From: Volvox africanus
Taxonomy: Eukaryota > Chlorophyta > Chlorophyceae > Chlamydomonadales > Volvocaceae
Assembly (NCBI GenBank): GCA_030268105.1
Contig: BSDZ01000008.1
Span: 3,038,001 to 3,102,000, forward strand
Direction of reading: 5' to 3'
Length of the DNA: 64,000 bases
Under the pieces are notes generated by a model, which saw only the letters and a program-made list of their open reading frames with translations, ran no database searches and was not told the origin of the DNA. This document shows, in pieces, positions 25,201 through 39,100 of the stretch (its first letter is position 1; each line of letters starts with the position of its first letter). The translations under genes were made by a program, and so were the position numbers.

Positions 25201-28200
25201 GCTGCCGGCCGGCGAGTTTGTTATGCGTTGTTAATGGCGAGATGCTAACGGTTAGCATCCTCTGTTTCGTATCTCTCCATCTCTCCCGGCAGTACATGCC
25301 CAACTTCTTCTTTGGCGCGCTTTTGGTGTGGTTCGGCATTGAGATCTCTAAGGACTGGCTGATTCTATCGTACAGGTACGACATCTTACCTATCATATCC
25401 CATCGAACATTGCGCTTAAAATGCTGGGACAGGCAGGCTGGCAGAGGACGTTTGTTGCACACTCTCGCTGCACGTACCTAGGAAGGTACAAGTCCAGCGG
25501 CGCAGTGAGGAAGGGGGGGCTTAAGTTAGTCCCTGCGCACCCTGTGTTCTTATGGACACCGAACCCCCCCCCTAGTAGTGCCCTGTCATCCCCCAGGCCT
25601 ACCTCGGTGGCTCTAGAGGGTGTGGCCCCTACAACTGTGAAACACACACGCATATCACACATCACACACACACACATCACAGACATCGAACTTAAATCGT
25701 CTTCTCATTTTTTGCCTCCACAGGAAGTTGAGTCGTGCCGAGTACGTGCTGCTGTGGGCCACCTTTTTATCCATCATGAATACAGGACTGGAGCTGGGCA
25801 TTGCAGCTGGCATCGTTATGGCCACCCTCTACTTCGCATACCAGTACGCGCAGGTGGGGACAGGGGGTCAGGGAACTCCCCAAATTGGTGTGTGTGTGTA
25901 TGTGAAAGATATATGTGTGTGTGAAATGTGTGTATATGTGTGTGGTGCGTATCCGCGGGTTTTGCGGCCTGCATCCATTCTCACAGTCTCTCGCTGCTGT
26001 TAAGTCGTGTAGCCCGATCAAACCAATGGCCGGAAGCCCGGGTTTGCCGCATGCCCCGGCGCACTCCCCGACCTCTCCCACCCACTCACCCCTACATGCT
26101 GGCCAGCTATCCCCTCCCTAACCCCGACCAACTTGCGCCACAAAAGATTATTAAAACTTAGATATTAAAATTTCGGATTACTAATCATTAATGAAATCTT
26201 TAAAGAAATCAATGAAATTAATCATTTATTTTTTATTAAGATTAATAAGACATCGGATTATTAATTAATTCTTATATATTATAACTTCGGGTAGTACGTG
26301 ATAGCTCCAGTTCCCTAAAACTTAATCAGCAATGCCTTGAAACTTTTGCTTTTCCCCATCTCCCGGCGTGCCCCGTCTGACTCTTAGAGCCAAGTGAGCA
26401 GCCTGCGACAGGTGGCTGCGCGTAGCGGCCGTACACATATGTACGACACCAGCAGCACCCTTGATTTGCTGGGTCGTCGCATGGCGGTGCTGCGGTTGGC
26501 GGGTTACGTATTCTTCGGGAGCTCCACGGGACTCAGCAATCAGGTGCTGCAGTTGGCGGCGAGGATGCTGCAGGTGAGATGCCGCGAGCCCTTGACTTTG
26601 ACCAGGGCCTTCACCTCATGAGGCTGGAGGTGGGGCGGGTGAATGTATGGGAGTCCTTCGAGGCCCCCAGGAACTGGAGGCCAGTATGAGGTGAACGGTG
26701 GGTTGAGAGGAGCGGCGGGTGCGTGGGGTAAGATGAAGAAAGCCGCAACGACTTAGACTAAGAGGTTTATGATGCCGCGTCGAGAAGAGGTTGTTGTGGA
26801 GTGGACGATTGGCTGGGCGATTGGGCGGCTATTGGGTGGGATGCGTTATGAAGGAAAGGGGACGCTGATGATGCTGGTTGGTTCGCCGGTGACTGGTTAA
26901 CGTGGCTTGTCTTTTGTCACCTTGTTTCCAGCAGCCATAATACCATGTGAGGCCCCCACAGTGCCCGTCTCAGCTCTCCTCCCCTCTCCTCTACTGCATG
27001 GCAATTGCTGGCATCCTCCTCGTCCTCTTTCAGGAGCGCGCGGAGGAGTCAAGGCAGCACGAGGAGTGGGCGCTGTCGGCAGAACAACGGGACGTTAAGG
27101 AGGGGGACCTCCATGGCCGCTCGGACCCTCCCAGACCTCTGAGCGCTGGTGCGCCGGTGTCAGCATCGGCGCCGGCAATGGTGATGGTGGCGGCTGCACC
27201 TCCGCCAGGGTTGGCGTCGATTGTTGACGGAAGCTCCCCCGCCGCCGGGGTAGGAGACGCCGCGCCAGGGGAAGCCGAGGCGCAGTTCCATCTGGTGGCG
27301 GCCCCACAACCTGCGCAGACTTGTACACCAAGTGGCGGTGACGGCGGCGACGGCGGCGTTTCTCCGTCTCAGCGCCATTGGCGGGCTGCGGCAGCTATCT
27401 CCCACGCGCCCATCGTCTTGATCCTGGACTTTGGGTGAGGAGGGAGGTAATGACCTTAGTGTTCGAGGACGAGGACGAGGGCAGGATGAGAAAGAAGCTT
27501 TCACCATACCACCCTATGCAGGTATTCCTCACCTTCACACAGTTTAACCTGGAACTTCTTTTAAACCTCTTTTCCGCGACCAGGCCGCCACCGCCCGTTC
27601 CTTTGCCTCCATGTCACCCCCTCCAGTGTCACGCATGTACTGCTCACTCCTTGTCCCATTTCCCAATTTCCTGCATGGCTCCAGTTCCGTCACCGGGATG
27701 GATTCCACCGCCGCCCGCACCTTCGCCACCTTGATCAGCACCCTGGCCTCACAGAATGTGAACGTCATCTTCACCAATCTACGTCGACCCGACTCCCGCA
27801 ACCTACTAGAGGCCAATGGCCTGCCGCTGCGGCCGTATGTGCTGCCGCCCGTTAGGGCGCCCTCTATCTCATCCGCCACGATTGCAGATGGGGCCGGTGG
27901 GGCGGACCCGTACGGCAGCGGCGGCGGCGGTGACGCGGGGGGAGACGCGAACGGCAGCGGCGGCGAGGCCGGCAGGGCTGTTGACAAACTGCAAAAGCAC
28001 GTTCAGCAGCAGCAGCAGATGGCCGAGGATTCACCCCTTTTTCGTACGTACTTTGGAACTTTTCTATCCCTTCGCGTAGGAGCAAATATCTCAGAAAACC
28101 CGGGCTGGAAATCATTCAGAAGATTATGTTGGGCTTGTGATGTTGGCGGAGGGTGAATAGTAACAGTAATAATTAGTGTTATTGGTAAGAGCTCCACGCT

Positions 28201-29450
28201 TCGTTCACACTTCGTCCCTGGGCCGCCTTCCCCCCCTTCTGATCCTCAGGTCCCTCCAGTGGCGGCTGTTGGGAGTTCACATCCGCTGCTGCGGCGGTAC
28301 GGTGCTGCGAAGACGCCTACCTGGCCCTGGCCATGGCGGTGGGGCTGCTGCCCGCGGCCCCGTCTCAGGCGACCTCCCTGCAGCAGCTGCTCACCAGGAA
28401 CCTGAGAGAGGTAAGGGCGGCGGGCTGCAAGGGCGCGTGGCCAGATAGCAGGGGCATGGCGCGGAGCGGGTGTTCTGCAATTTAGCGGTCAATTGGATCA
28501 TTGGGGTGGGGTAGACACGAGGGGCTTGCGTTTGGGTATGTTTGGGTAAGTATGTAAGGTTGAAACCCTTACTTGAAACTCAACTGCACCTCTCCGGCCG
28601 GCCCGGCCCGGCCCGGCAGGTGTTTCCATCAGTGCCTTCAGACCTGGGAGGCCTGGTGGCGGAGCTGGAAGGCGCGCTCACCCGTCGACAGCTGCTGCTG
28701 GGAGACATATTGTACGGCGCTGGCGCTGCAGTTCGGGAGGTGTACGTTATCGAGTTCGGCGCGTTGGTAGAGGAGGAGCATTACGAGGGCGGCGTGCGGG
28801 TTGGGTGAGTGGTATAGTGGTGGTGCATGAGCAACCATTTTTGCAGCGTTGTCCAGCTTTGCTGCAGTGGGGCAACGCAGTGGGCGGAGTCGAAAGCACT
28901 TGACGAGGCCGGGTTTGGAGGGTCTGAGATGGTGTGACAGCGGCTTGCTGCCCGCCACCGCTTCCCCGGCAGAAAGTTTCCTCTCGTTGGCCGCACAGAC
29001 ACGGAGTTCTCTCCCATAGAAAAGGCCGCCCACTTCATGGGGAAGTGGGTCCCAGGTCACCGCAACACACTCTCGCATCTTAACCTGTTGTTAGTATGCG
29101 CCTGCTGCTCTTGCCTGCCCCTGTGCTTTCCCATCAACCCTAACGAGCAGCACCGGCCATCGGTATTGCACAACCCTCACGCTGAGTGAACCGTAAACAG
29201 ATCCCGTGAACACGGCGCCGGCGTGGTGGTGGGTGCATTGGAGTTCTTCCTGGGGCGTCCGGCCCCTGCCACCGTGCGCTGTTCCTCCGCCGCCGCCTGC
29301 CAGCTGCTGTGCATCAGCCGAGGCACGTTCGCGAGGCTCATGGCGCACCACCCGCGGGCGCTAGCCGCACTGCAGGTGCTACTAATGCGCTCCGCCTGCC
29401 TAGACCTTGCCAGTGCTCAAGAGGCAGCCAATCACGGCGCGGCGGCGTGA
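19241..29450 (+). CDS. SulP-family transporter with STAS and cyclic-nucleotide-binding-like domains
   Basis: Predicted membrane transporter of about 1,371 residues. Deduced exons: 19241-19552, 19820-20579, 21039-21328, 21493-21606, 22015-22168, 22594-22712, 23164-23394, 23631-23844, 24545-24630, 24864-24944, 25293-25375, 25724-25853, 26388-26573, 27034-27434, 27685-28043, 28250-28410, 28620-28804, 29201-29450; every junction keeps phase. About 390 polar, low-complexity residues come first, then the SulP membrane core (LPFAIGQVQDVGLIFLSAMA, GALGAGYTGSYIFSQTVF, KLAGLFLVVCFGSCMDVAAI). The STAS domain is split by a long hydrophilic insert and includes the ILDFGSVTGMDSTAARTF strand-helix. The last three exons resemble a cNMP-binding beta-roll (GDILYGAGAAVREVYVIEFG, FARLMAHHP). 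The layout recalls fungal vacuolar SulP proteins of the YGR125w type. Intron 4 (21607-22014) uses a GC donor. The substrate is not predictable; sulfate should not be assumed. Confidence 0.9.
20584..20609. repeat. (GT)n microsatellite
   Basis: Near-perfect GT dinucleotide run immediately inside the second intron of the SulP gene, starting a few bases after the deduced donor at 20580. Confidence 0.9.
23897..23984. repeat. Purine-rich GGA/GGAGG tract
   Basis: Long G/A-only strand tract in the SulP intron 23845-24544. It is a polypurine stretch of the kind that can form triplex DNA. A second similar tract lies in the same intron at 24338-24432. Confidence 0.9.
24338..24432. repeat. Second purine-rich GGA/GGGA tract
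   Basis: Imperfect repeats of gggaggaggaaaagg type, in the same intron and on the same strand as the tract at 23897-23984. The two may be related by duplication. Confidence 0.85.
25036..25104. repeat. AT-rich taattta repeat island in a SulP intron
   Basis: Short direct repeats of taatttaattta/aactt type in the intron 24945-25292. Base composition differs sharply from the GC-rich flanking exons. Confidence 0.7.
26148..26291. repeat. AT-rich gattaataa/aatcatta island in a SulP intron
   Basis: About 140 bp of AT-rich sequence with repeated ggattattaat-like and gatatt-like words in the intron 25854-26387. It stands out from the GC-rich surroundings. No coding signal or clear terminal repeats are seen. 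Confidence 0.6.
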
Positions 29451-32400
29451 AGGCTGTAAGAATGCAGAAAGCTGGCTGGGCACGATTAACATGCTGTGTG
29501 AGGTGCGCAGGTTGCGGTGAGCAATCACCAGGGCCACGCCAGGTGTTCTTCGCTCCGCCCACAATCGTTTGTTTGCTAACGCTTAAGCACGGCTGCATTG
29601 CGAGGGGTGTGCGTCGAGCGGCACGGCGCTTAGGATGGCGCTTAGGATGCGTGGGTTGTAACAAGGTCTGTGCTCCAAGTCTCTAGAGTGTGACACGCGC
29701 GCAACAACTGGTGGGGAAGTGAGATGGCAGTGAGGCAAGGCAACATGGCGAATGGAAGGAAATTAAGCTTGGGGATCTAGAGTTTTATTTAACGGGATTT
29801 GGGATTTGGAACCGCCCAAGCGCTTCAGGAGTTATATGCAACGTCTAGCCATTTGAAAACACGTGTGTGACGAGATGTGTGTCAGCCGCTGCACGCTGTA
29901 AAGGAATTAAGAGCCGCCTGATACACAACGCCTGATACACAACGCGACGGTCGCGTGGCGCCTGAATTTTGTGGTTGCGATACAGTGTGATTGCAATGAG
30001 AGAGCGAGACACCAATTTCGCTGCCGCATTTGTTTCGTCGGTCTGCATATCTGGGCGCTCCTCTAATTTTTTCGGTCAAGGAAGAGTCTGGCGTTGTGTA
30101 CGAGTTAGTCGCGCGTGTGTAGCTGCGCTGCGAGGTGGCAGGCGAGGTGGTATGATCGCAGCTGCATCGACAGGACGCCAGGGCTTTGCGTCGTGAGCAG
30201 CCTAGAGGCCGGCGTGGGCCTGGTAGGCTTCCCTGGGGAGGCATATAGGATGAGGCAGGAGGCGAAAGATGGGGAATACGGGCATAACGCAGGAAAGTTG
30301 GGATCCAATGCGCAGGTGTCAGATAGGGAAGGGCGCAACATGCAGAGGTCCGAGGCGTGCGCCATGATAAATGCTCTGTTAAGGTGTCAGGCGCTGGAGG
30401 CATGGCGCCGTGTTGGTGGCACCGTGTTGTTTTTATTACATGGCCCCTTATTGTTTCCGGAAGTAAGTGGTCGGCGGGGCGTCGAGCCAGGTTATATCCC
30501 TGATCACGTCAAATGAGATGAAGTGTAGCACAGGTCGTAATGGTGGCCTGTTCGGCGATGCAGATTTATATGCTGAGGCTCAAAAGTCAGAGTATCATTG
30601 GGAGCTTTCTTAACCATTGCGATGTGGAAGGTGTGAGATCGTGGCAGCCCTTCATCCCCGGTATCATGCTGGCGGCCGCCGGCTGAGCCCAAATCGCCCA
30701 CGTTGAAATCTGCACACATTCCTCCTGTTGCTTGCTCCCATGGCACCCCTGTTGCGTTTGCCCGTGCCACGCTGGTGTGGAGATGGCGCGCGCCTAGGAG
30801 AGCTTATACGGACGAGTAATCCTCATACCACGGGACCGTGTCAGTTTATATGCCGAGTCAGGTAGTGCGTTACCTAGCCTCCAGCGACTGGGTAGGTGCC
30901 AACCTCCATGCAAAATGTTAGTCGCTGGTTGCGTGCGGAGACACCGATCAAAGACCAAAGAACATCCTCTTCGACACAGCTCAGCGATGTGTCCCTCTTG
31001 TGATTTCTCGTTGTCATTTCTCCAGTTAACGGGGGGCCTGCATTTTGCGGTCCGGAAGCTTAATGACTCGGGCGGCTCGGCCGTGGCGGCCTACGGGGCA
31101 TCCGAGTGAGTAATATAACCAAGATCGAGGTCTGTCGACCCACGGGACACGCAATGTCCGCGTTCGCGTTCCCGCACCCTCGGGGATCTCACATTCTGGA
31201 CTTACAGCATGCTCTTGATAAATCTGGCGACTGCCATGCGGGTCGATTCTTTTGCTAGTCCCGACTTCGTGGCGTGGAGCATTCGTGAAGAGGAGTGCTT
31301 GGCCAACAACAAAGACGTTCCTAAGCATCGTTGTTGATAGCTAATTGGATGGGGTCGTTGTGGTGATTGCACGCGCTGGTACAGTGGCTGTGCACACCGA
31401 GATGGTATTATGGAATGTGGATGCTGAGACGCGTCACTTAATGCTACCATGTCTTATTGATCCCCCGGGGAGGAGAATGGAGAAACAAATGCTCCATTTC
31501 ATATTGCTCGCAAGAGGACTCAGGGTGGGCGCGGCATATGGCTAGAACCTGTACATGCTTTCTCACTAGTTCTTTTTCGCTCCTTATAAATAGGAGTGTT
31601 TTCTTAGTCTTTGTCTGAAATGATGAGAGTCAATGTCTATTACCCACGCCGCTGGCCAATAAGGGGCTATTTGTGCTGGTGGTGCAGCCGTGGGGTGCAA
31701 GGTGGGATAAGTCATACCGTCCAGATTGGTACGAGCGCTGTACAACGTTCAACGCTTGTGACATTAGAAAAAAATGGATTAAGGGGAAGGGGAAAAATGG
31801 AGATGGGTGAAAGCTGCTGGGGCTGAAAAATGACGCTCTCTGCAGCTCGCTCACGCTTGATGGTTGCCATCAACATAGCTCTCCAGGCTCTCGTTTTTGG
31901 TTACAAATAAAATGGCAGTTCATTTGCCATGACCTCATTTGCTAATGCAAGGTTCAGGTTCTAAGCGTCCGGACTGCAGTCCCACAACGTCCGGCAACTA
32001 GCATATGCTGCATGGGGTATGGATTCTTATCCGCGTGAGGCTCAGAAGTTCGTGCTAGTTGAATTCATCGTAAGGCCATGCAGCCCGAGGTGGTTCTTCC
32101 TGTATTGAGAGGCAGAGATTACGTTGTGCTGCTGCAGGGTGTAGAAGTAATGGGGTCGGCTGAGTGATTCGCAGAGCTTGCCAGCTGGGTTCCATTTCAA
32201 GTGCGTTGGTTTATCCACAAATTGATTAGGCCTCAACAATGCGCACGGGTGCCATGGGGCTGTTGAAGGCGCGGTGAGCCGCCCAGTGGCTCCTACAAAC
32301 AACCCGAGTCTATTTTTCCGCCGGCGCCGGAGGCTTGCAGTGCCTTCTTATAGTGTAAAGGCTGCAGTAGTCGACCCACGGGACGTGACAAGATAGATCA

Positions 32401-33119
32401 GCCAGCTGCCAGAGAAGCAAAACAGGTTGAAGCCGTATTGCCTCGTATGCGAATGCCTCGCGTATAGCTAAACCTTTTTCTTGTACTCTTCCTTTTACCC
32501 GTCGGCGCGTCTATGCGGCGTGACCATTTTATGCGAGTGGAGCACTTCCTTTGCAAACTGAGCATGAATTATTACCAGTGGGCATTTATTTGTCGAAGGG
32601 TTAAATTTAATGGATTTTACTCGGGATGGAGCAAAGCCTTAAGAAAGTCGTACGGCATTCATATCATAGAACCAACATCCTTGCAGATGTCGTCAAGCAC
32701 GCAATTAGTATACCCATAAATGACTGCTCTGACATGCTCTTGACCTTTCACGGGTTCTGACACCGTATACAGAGCCGATTTTATTCAAAATTATCTGTCG
32801 CACACACGCATAAGTCGGAACCGCATCGTCAGGCAGAGCAATATCTTCTCCATTTACATATATGAATGTATTTTCATAAGTGCGCTGCAAAGGAGCATTA
32901 ATGTACTAAAGGACTTGTGGCACGTCCGTCGCCTTTGCTTTGTATAAACAGCTCCGGCTTGGAAAGCGCTTTTAATTGAGGAAAATATGGCTTTATTGTA
33001 GCTAAGGTAGGACATAGGCACTGGTCACGTCATCACAGCGTGCTAACGAAGACAGCTGAGGCTGGGCCCAGGAAGTGATACTCGTTGCACCTCACGTTTG
33101 GCAATTAAATGCAGATAAC
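29451..33119. other. Intergenic stretch without a supported gene
   Basis: About 3.7 kb between two rightward-reading genes. It should contain the SulP 3' end and the formin promoter and 5' UTR. Six-frame reading shows only short frames, none with a recognisable domain. The stretch from about 32500 to 33050 is more AT-rich than its surroundings. A 61-codon minus-strand frame at 32705-32890 is hydrophilic and unremarkable. Confidence 0.5.
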
Positions 33120-36100
33120 ATGGATTATGGGCGCGCGGATCGGGCTGCACGTAGGGAGGTTCCGCCTTCGGGCACTTTGTCGCGCATTCTCAGGAAAGAC
33201 CTGCGTGACCAAAACTCCAAGGCTCGTTCCAGCCTCAAGGCAGACGTTAAACCGCCCTGGAGGCCTGCAGGGCGTATAGAAAAGCCGGGGGAGGAGGCTG
33301 GAATTCCCCAGGAGACTGGTATCGCGAGTCCCGCTGCCAGCCCCAGGAGCTCAGCAGCGCACTACTTTAGTAACCTAGCACCCATACCGCAACCTTTCCT
33401 TGTTGCTCCATTAGAGCCGCCAGCGCCTCTTCACCATGCTCCTGGGGTTCTTTGGGATGGTCAACTTGCCGCTAACCTCCCTCCGTCAAGCAGCCAGATA
33501 CCATCGCGGGACAGGTCTTTGCAGCAAGCGGGACTTGTCAGCATCATCGGGTCCTTCGCCGGGGGGAAGCTCACAGTACCAGATGCGAAACTTCCCGGCG
33601 CAGCCTGGCCTCTAGGAACCAGTAACAGACGGTCCAGTGGTGGAGGGCCAGCTTCAGTGACTCGGGGGCGTGCGCCACTTTCCGCGAGGCAGTCAACGCT
33701 TTTCACGGCTGATGGCGTTGAACTGACTGCGCCGACGGAAGACCTCTATGTTCGTTCCAAGGCCGCAGAAGCGCATCTTGCTCACCAGGAGTCTCAGGTC
33801 CGTCCGCAGGGCCAGCTGACAGAAGCGAGCAGAGCTTCTGGTTTAGCATCACCATTTGACGAAAGCCATTCTTTTCAACAGCAGCGCATGAGTGCCGCTG
33901 CCGCCACACCAGTCGTGCAGGCAAACACACGAGCGCAGTTCACAGTGACACCCGTCTCAGCTGCTGCCCATTCTAGTGGGGCTTTTTACCGAGGTGAAGT
34001 GAGCACCAGGCAGGAGTCAGACCAGGGAGGGCAATCCCTTCTCCAGGCAGCGCATGCATCAGCCCTGATCAACCTGCAAATCTCTCGTGACGGCGCTGGA
34101 GCCCAGCAACACGTAGCTAATCGCATCCAGCAGCTCGCCCAGCCCTTCCGTGGGCAGATGGCTACAGCGACAGGACCTCCATCCCGACACGTTCCAGACA
34201 ACGTCTTGCGCGTCTCACATACCTTCAATGTTGCTGGAGGGCCGCCCAATGCAGTTGGAATGAACCGGGCAGGTCATACTGGCATTATTGGGCAAGTGCG
34301 TGGAGCTGCGCCATCCGTCGTCAAAGACCTTGTAGCTCCCGCGGCGCTGACGGGCCCTGCGGGTAGTCGTGGAGGGAGCAATCCGCGCACAAAGGTCCCA
34401 CCCCGGCAAGCAGCCGAGCCGGCTCAGCAGCAAAGCCGTCCTTCGTCTCGGCCTTCCTCAGTCCCCTCGCGTAGCTCTGTTCAGCGGGAACCCTCAAATT
34501 TGCGGCAGCGAGTTACTGCTGTGCCCTCGGGTAGCAGGGGTGTTATGTCGCCAGCCACGAAAGGTGACAGCCGTGCCTTTGCTTTAGGTGGAACCAAAAT
34601 TGCCAGCCGGTATCCAAATACCAATCATCTGAAGCCCTCTGGCACGCTACTAGGCACGGCGGAGTTGGCGACGATGGTACAGCAGCTGCAGCAGCGTCGT
34701 GCAATGTACATGAGCAATAGGGACGAACCCGCTGTTCCAATCTCAGGCCCGGTGCCAGCGCCAAACACGGGTGTGGAGGTATCACCGCGTCAGGGTCATC
34801 TCTTGAAGCTGGAGGAACGGCAGCAAGCCGCTGGACACCGGGTGGAGTCGCTGGACCCTAGCCGGACGTTTGGAATGCCGCAGTGGCAGTACAACGATTC
34901 TCCCATGTCTGCTCTTACAGATGTTCAGCAACTTCAGTCCACGGGAGGAGCAGCGTCCGATATTGCTGCTGTGGAGGACTGGGTTGCAGATCCGTACGGT
35001 CTCAGCTCTCAGCATCGGGCACCGGCTGTGAATGCTAGCTCTGTAGCGACGCAGCGCGGCCCGCAAAAGCGTTCGCCGTGGCAGCTGGATGCCAACAACG
35101 GGATGCATTGGCGGTCTGGTGCTCCAGGTGAGCTATACAAGTCCAATCTGTCACTTTTGTATTGTGGTGAATGCCGGTATTCCTGTGGTGCTGGTAGGTT
35201 GCTGTGCACGATGCAAGATTGCTGTGCACGGGTATCGTCGCTATGCAGGTAGGCTCGAGGGCCTTTTCAACGCAGAGCAGGTCAACCTTGCCCACCTTGT
35301 CGAATCTCCTTCGTCTTTGATGGGCCTGCCAAGCACCCGCCGAACCGGCCCGCAGCTTGACGCGGATGACGAGTCGGTTCCTGATCAGCAAATATACTCG
35401 CCTCCGTCAAAGCTATCGTCCGTTGGATTGTTGCTTGCTTTGGATCGTGGACATGGCGCCGAAACACACAGAAGCCACCACGGCGGCTGGAACATGCCTA
35501 GCTGTTCCACACGGGAGGGCGACGCAGTCACGCAACATCAGCAAAACAGCGCAAGGACGCTTGTCTGTCCCCCAAGCAGCTGCGAGAAGACGACCAATAG
35601 CAGCAGCTCTGGTGGGGGCTCGCCGATGTCTGGAGTCTCCTCCGTCGGGCGCCTCTTGTCCTATGATGCGCAGCAATCTTCCCACGCCAGGTCTACAGCA
35701 GAGGAGGCCGCTTCGAGGTCTCAAGTTAACATGAACAATATAGGTCTGCCGCAACATCTCGTCGCCGCAGCAGCTCCGACGACCTCAGCTGCATCCTTCG
35801 GAGATATGGCGTTGGCAAGCAGCTCCACGCAGCCCAAGCCGAGGACTTCACCAACGGCAGCTCTCGGTTCTCCAGCACTGGATATTGATTTGGCTGCGAA
35901 TGCGCCGCCCAATCTTGCCGGCGAGCTACTTTCCAGCCCCTCATCTTCCCTGACCACACCCAAGGGCTTCGGAATGCAGGGGTGGGGACGAAAGTCGGAC
36001 GCTCTCACCGTCCAACCGCCGTCGCAAAGGCCGTTTTCTTCCACTCACCCCCACCCAACGCCAAGAGGCATGCCCGGTGTGCTCGGGGGCCTTGGTGCAC

Positions 36101-39100
36101 ATAAAGACGAAATTCTTCTGGAGCTAGAGATCGCACGAGAGGCGGCAGAGCTAGAACCGCTGCGGCATGACGATGTGAACTTGAGGTTGACATCGGCTGC
36201 CTCTTTACATACGCAGCAGCTGCCATCAAAGCCACTTCTGCTGCCTCTGACGTGGTCCTCGCCCCGCGGTCCCCAGCTAGGCGTGGTCGAGGACCGAGGA
36301 CTTCATAGGCATGCAGCGCAAGCACATCGCGATTTGATTCAGGCGGGTAGCCTTGACAAACCCATCGACGGTCCCGCCTCCCCGGCATCTTCATGCGGCA
36401 GCGCGCGGACGCCGATACCACTCGAGAATGGCCTCGGAGTCGTGTCCTCTAGTCACCCTGTGCGCCCTGCGGTGTCCCCTAGCGTCCCCAGATCCTGCTG
36501 TAGCGTGACTGGCAAGTCGGCAGCTGTCCGCACAGCAGGAATTCAGCTGGAGCAGCAGACTCAGCCATCGTGCCCCCCTGCTGACCAGCAGGACGCCAAG
36601 TTGTGCACAGGGTTGGAGGACGCAGGGTGTACCAGCTTGAACGACAGCATTGACTTGTTTGGCAAGCTGCAGGGACATTCCAGGGCTGGGACCGGCTCGG
36701 CGTTTCCGTCGTCATCTGGTAAAACTTCTTCTCCCCATCAGGACTGCCACAGGAGTAGCTTGGAGTTGCGTAATGATGCATTCTGCGAGGTTGGGTTATC
36801 CTCGGGAACGATTTCCGTGGGATTGGAGTCCAAAAATGGCAGCGTTAGTGAGACAGCGTCACCCGCGCTGGAGCAAGAGTGTGGCCCAGCGGCAAATCCT
36901 GCTGCTGAGCATCCCAATCTGTACAGCACAAGCCCCAGTCACTCGCACGCATCGGCCGCAGCATCTTCTGAGAAATCTGACAGGGCAGGGCTTGCATGGC
37001 TGGAGAGTCAATTGCCACAGGTCAGTTGCATCAAATTAAGGGCCGTGGAGGTTCGTACTTGCATGATGCCGGCACCGCTTCAAGTCCAAGCCCTTGCATA
37101 GTAATATGTACGTATGTGCCTTAATAATGGCAGCGAACGTGTTCTTTCCCAATTGCAGACGACTCCGTATGGACAGAACAGTAGCGGGCGCCGGCATGGG
37201 GTTTTCAGTGACAGCAACGCCACTGGCAGCATGTACGACGAGGCGGATGGTTGTACATTTGGCGAGGAGCCGCCGGGAGCTGAATGGACGCTTACAGGCT
37301 GCGTTTCAGAGGCCTCAAATTCAGATCATGAAGAGAACGTGCCAGCGGACCCCGACCAGGTTCTGGCCGAGCTCCTACGGTAGGATATGAAGGGAGCGGT
37401 GTTCAAGCTAAGGACCATTGGGGTCAACTGCTCTAACTTCATGTCCTGATGTGCAGCTCCGCGCATACGTATGAAATCCTAAAACATTGCGTGTATCTGC
37501 AGCTCCACCTTAACCATGTTGGGACTAATGCCCATTCGCCTGTTCTTGTCCCCATATTTGGTGCCTTTTTTGCGAATAGGGAATCTGTGATAGTAACTTC
37601 AATCACCAGCCGATCGATGACTCTTCGCGGTCATGCGAGTATGGAACTGTGGCCCGTTGAGCAAAGTGTGTCAGCCAGCCCTTGCAGCGAGCAGTCGGCC
37701 ATGGCCTTCGGCGAGAGGGATGCAGACGAGGAGTTCTCGTCGTGCTTTCATCCTCATCCAGTCGGCAACCTTGGCGGCATTATATCACCGCCGCCTGCGG
37801 TACCCGCCCAGGAGCGCTCCAAGTCAACCACAGAGGGAGGGGAGTCACCGCCAGCAAGTCCCGACGATGAGGCATCCGTGGCAGATAACTTTCCTCAAGA
37901 CTCTGCTTCAAGTCCTGCGCAGGACCCGCAAGGAACAGCATCATCAGCTTCCGGCTCAACAGGGACCCTCCCGTTTGGCAGACCTGGCGATCCTCCCTCA
38001 GAGTCTGGCACGTCAGGTCAGGCAGAAGCTTCAGTCAGCTTTCTGCCAGCACGTAAGTCACCAGCGATCATTATCCCGCAAGGTCTGGTTGCCGCTCGTT
38101 GCCACGCGTTGGGGTCAGCATCCTCCATTCAGGCTTCGGAATGCATTAATGATGCCACTGCTGGTGCCCACCGGCAAACGTTTGTCACGGGGCGGACGCG
38201 GCTTCAGTTGGTGCCGCCCTCGCCCGAAGCAGTGGACGCGTACAAAAAGCAGCAGCAACCAGTTGGGCGTCTGGAAGCAGTCCGCTGCAGCCTTGATGGG
38301 GGTGAGGGCACTTCCGTGGCAGATTCCGGGGCCGATAGATCACAGGCGTCCGCAAAAGTCCTTGGACTGGTTGCGGCGCAGCGCCTGCGATTTGATGCTG
38401 CGCTCAGGTCGGAAAGCAATGCGCATACTGGTCCAGGCCATCCATCCTTCGCGGCTGTTCGCAAATCCATCCGGCGGTGGCCAAATAAAGGACAAAACGA
38501 CAGAGGGAGCGGCGTTGTGAGCTCGCAAAGTGGTGGTGGCGGCGTGCATGAAAGCGCGAGCGCAGTGATCCAGAACGGTTCGGAGTGCACTATGGGCTTG
38601 TATGATTTGGTAAGGGATGCCCCAGCAGCACAGCAGGAGCAGGCGGCGGAGCCCTACGTGGGCCAGTCTAAGCAGGTTTTTGACAATGAGCCGAATGCAC
38701 GTGACCTAAGGTCGTCAGCGGAAATGTCTGCGGCGTCAGGTAGCCCAAAGGAAGCAGCTGCCAGCGTCGGCTTCCAGCAGGCGTGCGGCCACGTTCCAGA
38801 AGCATGCAGTCGCGAAAGCAGTCCTGCTTCCGCCGCCCTTGGGGCAACGGATTTTGTTCACACTTCACCTGTGGCTTCCACCGGAAGCAGCGCCCGTAGG
38901 TGCTCGCCAAGGACAGCATCAGCAAAAAGTAGTGCCCGTGACTCGTCTTCTGAGGCAGGGCCTGCGTCCCCTTTCCCTACGTTCAAGGTTGCATCTGCGA
39001 TTGCGAGCCCAACCGCGGATTCGCCTCTGAGCCCGCTTATGCCGGAGCGCTGGTTTGCAACGGAGGGAAGCGTTGCACTGGTGGGCGGCACCACGGCCTT

